From contig CAZPZZ010000094.1 in assembly GCA_964591245.1 (NCBI GenBank), forward strand, positions 1 through 16,217: 16,217 nt of DNA. Reading direction: 5' to 3'. The notes below the pieces were generated by a model. The model searched no databases, was not told the DNA's origin, and was given only the letters and a program-made list of their open reading frames with translations. Position 1 is the first letter of the stretch, and each line of letters opens with the position of its first letter. A program made the translations under genes and the position numbers. This stretch comes from CAZPZZ01 sp964591245. GTDB taxonomy: Bacteria > Acidobacteriota > Vicinamibacteria > Vicinamibacterales > UBA8438. This document shows positions 14,217 to 16,217 of this stretch, piece after piece.

Positions 14217-14380
14217 CTCAGACGGTCACCCGCTCGAATGGAGGGACTATCCAGGGGTTATTCCTGTGACGTCGCCCGCGCACCGGACGTCGCAGCACGG
14301 CACCACCTTCGCAGGACCGCCCCTTGCCTCAACGCCCCCGTCGGGAAGACTCTGTCTCCCTCGCTCCGAGAATCACCTCA

Positions 14381-15304
14381 TCAGCAAGCGGCCCGCCATC
14401 CGTCCAGAAGTTCGCGGGTGACCCCAGCGCCGCCGCACACCTCAATCAACACATCCTTGCAGTCTTTGAGTTGAGTCGCTTTGTTGTACGCGGCAGACAG
14501 CGCCGCGCCACACGCAGGCTCTACTAACGCGCGGTGATCATCGAGAAAGCGATCGCATCCCTCGACGGCCTCAGCGTCTGTCGCGAGATAGTGTTCGATT
14601 GGCTGACATGCCTTCCAGCGCAGCAACTCCGACGTGACGGTTCGAGCCCCGAGCGTCGTAGCCAGGGAGGTGATTGCATCGAGCGTCACCAGTCTACCGG
14701 CGTCCGCCGCCTGCTTGAACGAGTCGGCGCCCTTCGTCTCGACGGCAAGGACGCGAGTTCGATCCCAACCATGTCGTTCGATGCCGAGCAGCATCCCACA
14801 GAGCAGCCCGCCCCCTCCGACGGAGGCCACGACCGCATCGGGTCTCACACCCTGTGCGGCCACCTCGTCGACGATCGTGGCGTGACCCTCCCAGGCAACG
14901 GGTTCATCGAACGGATGGATATACGCCGTCTTCGCGTCCTTGGCAAGGGTCAGCGCGTACTCGTGGGCGTCATCCCAACTGCGCCCCCGCTCCAGCACCT
15001 CCGCCTGCATCCGACGGATCAGCCCTCGGGTAAACTCCGAGGTACTCCGCGGAACGACGACGGTGACAGGGAGTCCGAGTTCGCGGCCGGCGTAGGCCAC
15101 CGCGTAACCCGCGTTACCACCGGAGCTGCACACAAGCTGCCGCGCGCCGTCAGCGGCGACCTGCTGACACAGCCTCCCCATCCCGCGGATCTTGAAGGAA
15201 CCAACCGGTTGCCAGCAGTCCATCTTGAGCCAGACACGACAACCTAGGCCGCTGGAAAGCGGTTCTGAGAGCAACAGTGGGGTGTCCAGATGGAGCGCTC
15301 GCAT
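14381..15304 (-). CDS. PLP-dependent L-serine/L-threonine dehydratase-like enzyme
   Basis: A 307-aa cytoplasmic fold-type II PLP enzyme, close in length and motifs to animal-type serine dehydratase (about 320 aa), which deaminates L-serine to pyruvate and L-threonine to 2-oxobutanoate. Visible motifs: KMDCWQPVGSFKIRGM with Lys38 as the Schiff-base lysine, SSGGNAGYA (60-68) for substrate carboxylate, SVGGGGLLCGM with the Gly loop 163-166 for PLP phosphate, ALVEPACGAALSA, and the C-terminal VCGGAGVT. No ACT regulatory domain is present, so it is a short catabolic type instead of IlvA. The ATG at 15304 follows a G-rich stretch (about 12 nt away) and matches the usual N-terminus (HLDTPLLLSEPLS). 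No partner gene is adjacent. Serine versus threonine versus cysteine-type activity cannot be separated by eye. Confidence 0.92.
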   Translation of the reverse strand: MRALHLDTPLLLSEPLSSGLGCRVWLKMDCWQPVGSFKIRGMGRLCQQVAADGARQLVCSSGGNAGYAVAYAGRELGLPVTVVVPRSTSEFTRGLIRRMQAEVLERGRSWDDAHEYALTLAKDAKTAYIHPFDEPVAWEGHATIVDEVAAQGVRPDAVVASVGGGGLLCGMLLGIERHGWDRTRVLAVETKGADSFKQAADAGRLVTLDAITSLATTLGARTVTSELLRWKACQPIEHYLATDAEAVEGCDRFLDDHRALVEPACGAALSAAYNKATQLKDCKDVLIEVCGGAGVTRELLDGWRAAC

Positions 15305-15833
15305 CCATGAATTCTACCCCCCTCGAAAATGACGCCGCCTTCTACTAGAAAAGCCGTAGCACGCTACGCAAAGGCGCCAGAATGCAGGCAGGAGGCGCCC
15401 TCTGTTTAAAACGTCGCAACAACCCCGAACAGGTTCGTATGAAGTTTTCGAGGCAAAAGGGCTGGCTTTCATCAAACGGTCGGTGAGGCCCAGCCCGGGA
15501 TGACGCGTGCTCAGTCTTCTTCAGCTCGAGTTCCGCCATTGCGAACGCGAGAGGACTCGCCCCGGCAAGACCCGCATTCCGGAACCGCGTGGCCGCGACC
15601 CCCTGGCTACCGCAGGACACTCACCCGTCGACGACGATGTCACCGCGCGCGCCGGATACTGGAGAAATACCAAGCGTGCGTCATCTGATGGATGTTCGGT
15701 TTGTAGCTATCCACTTTGTTCTCAAGGACATGAATCAGACAAAGGTGGTGCATCACTACCGCAACCATATCCCCAGACGTTAGCGATCTACCCTCGCCTC
15801 GAACGCGTCGCATGAAAGTCGGTCGGGGCTCGC
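15305..15833. other. Intergenic region without a supportable gene
   Basis: About 530 bases between the dehydratase start and the XRE regulator end. Open frames at 15345-15620 (-), 15507-15815 (+) and 15589-15783 (+) have no recognisable domain or ribosome-binding site. The last includes a small ATG frame at 15689 (31 codons ending HHYRNHIPRR) that I cannot support. It should hold the dehydratase promoter. Confidence 0.45.
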
Positions 15834-16124
15834 CTATCCGTGTGTACCAAACCGAGTCGAAGATCCGCGCGCGTTATTGAGCTCCCCTGCATAGACATGC
15901 AGCGCCGCGACACTCGTCTTGAAGTGCGCCGCGACCCGCTCCAGCTTTGAGAGCGTAATCTCACCGTGTTCTTCAAGTCGTTGATACGCTCCCGTTGACA
16001 TTCCGCACGCCTTCGCCGCATCGCGCTGAGACTCTCGGCCTCCACTAAGACGCAAGCGCCTGAGAATGTGACCGACATGCCACTTTAAATCGCCGATACC
16101 GGGAACGGAATCTAAACTCCCCAT
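15834..16124 (-). CDS. XRE-family helix-turn-helix regulator
   Basis: A 96-aa DNA-binding protein. A single Cro/C1-type HTH covers about residues 18-70: HVGHILRRLRLSGG, then SQRDAAKACGMSTGAYQRLEE (helix 2-turn-helix 3), then GEITLSKLERVAAHFKTSVAAL. Only about 20 poorly structured residues follow, so there is no ligand domain. The ATG at 16124 gives a compact protein but lacks a clear Shine-Dalgarno; a GTG at 16154 in the same frame, with AGGTA upstream, would add 10 residues. Its upstream region is unusually AT-rich, which fits a promoter, perhaps self-repressed. A partner toxin is not visible in the window, and what lies beyond 16217 is unknown. Confidence 0.85.
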   Translation of the reverse strand: MGSLDSVPGIGDLKWHVGHILRRLRLSGGRESQRDAAKACGMSTGAYQRLEEHGEITLSKLERVAAHFKTSVAALHVYAGELNNARGSSTRFGTHG

Positions 16125-16137
16125 GATCCGAACATAC

Positions 16138-16217
16138 CAGCATTTTGCAATCACTACCTATTTATTCTTACTTTTTTCCATTTATACGCAGTCATCACAG
16201 AACAGTAGTATCTATTG
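16138..16217 (-). promoter_or_regulatory. AT-rich promoter region of the XRE gene
   Basis: The last 80 bases are AT-rich against a GC-rich background. On the minus strand a TATAAAT hexamer-like box lies around 16181-16187, roughly 60 nt before the ATG at 16124. No good -35 match is seen. The window ends here, so the region may continue. Confidence 0.35.

Noticed and set aside
15345..15815. Overlapping open frames on both strands between the dehydratase and XRE genes
   Set aside because: No recognisable motif, no ribosome-binding site, and arginine/proline-rich compositions typical of GC-rich shadow frames.

Overview
This GC-rich window reads as a bacterial chromosome fragment from a draft or metagenome assembly. 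It contains three N runs (249-400, 5571-5580, 7907-8006), each of which falls in or next to a real gene. Nearly every protein starts with a signal peptide, so the region mostly encodes the cell envelope or periplasm. The 366-aa secreted family at 5798-6898, the Sel1-repeat and S74 proteins, and the AbgT and ASST genes together suggest Acidobacteriota (Vicinamibacteria-like). That placement is inferred from recalled family distribution and was not tested.

Layout. 1-170 (-) is the C-terminal part of a SnoaL-like ester cyclase that abuts, head to head, a gap-broken gene with a C-terminal S74 (endosialidase-type) chaperone domain (189-714, +). 910-2526 (-) is a large secreted protein with a Vps62/NPP1-like core and a beta-rich end. 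2924-3313 (+) is a leaderless Sel1 protein. 3709-4467 (-) is a secreted protein with two ferredoxin-like (dimeric alpha/beta barrel) halves; a similarly built protein lies at 9934-10644 (-). 4750-5526 (+) is a secreted five-repeat Sel1 protein, followed by a gap and the last codons of another Sel1 copy. 5798-6898 (-) is a conserved secreted protein of unknown function, with an AbgT transporter upstream of it (7019-8401, -). 8812-9735 (+) is a secreted TTHB210-like protein.

The third section is a co-directional set: Sel1 protein (11044-11910), a secreted peroxiredoxin-like protein (11964-12581) and an aryl-sulfate sulfotransferase-like protein (12727-14139). The peroxiredoxin frame is split by an in-frame TGA exactly where the family has the first cysteine of its CxxC site. 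A GGU-loop hairpin of bacterial SECIS geometry follows it, so this is very probably a selenoprotein (Sec84-Gly-Ser-Cys87). A decayed copy of the S74 C-terminus lies between it and the sulfotransferase. The window closes with a PLP-dependent serine/threonine dehydratase-like enzyme (14381-15304, -) and a small XRE-type regulator (15834-16124, -).

The strongest result is the selenoprotein and its SECIS element. The next are the S74 relic, the Sel1 paralogue family with one member lost in a gap, and the abrupt ester cyclase/S74 junction, which may be an assembly chimera.
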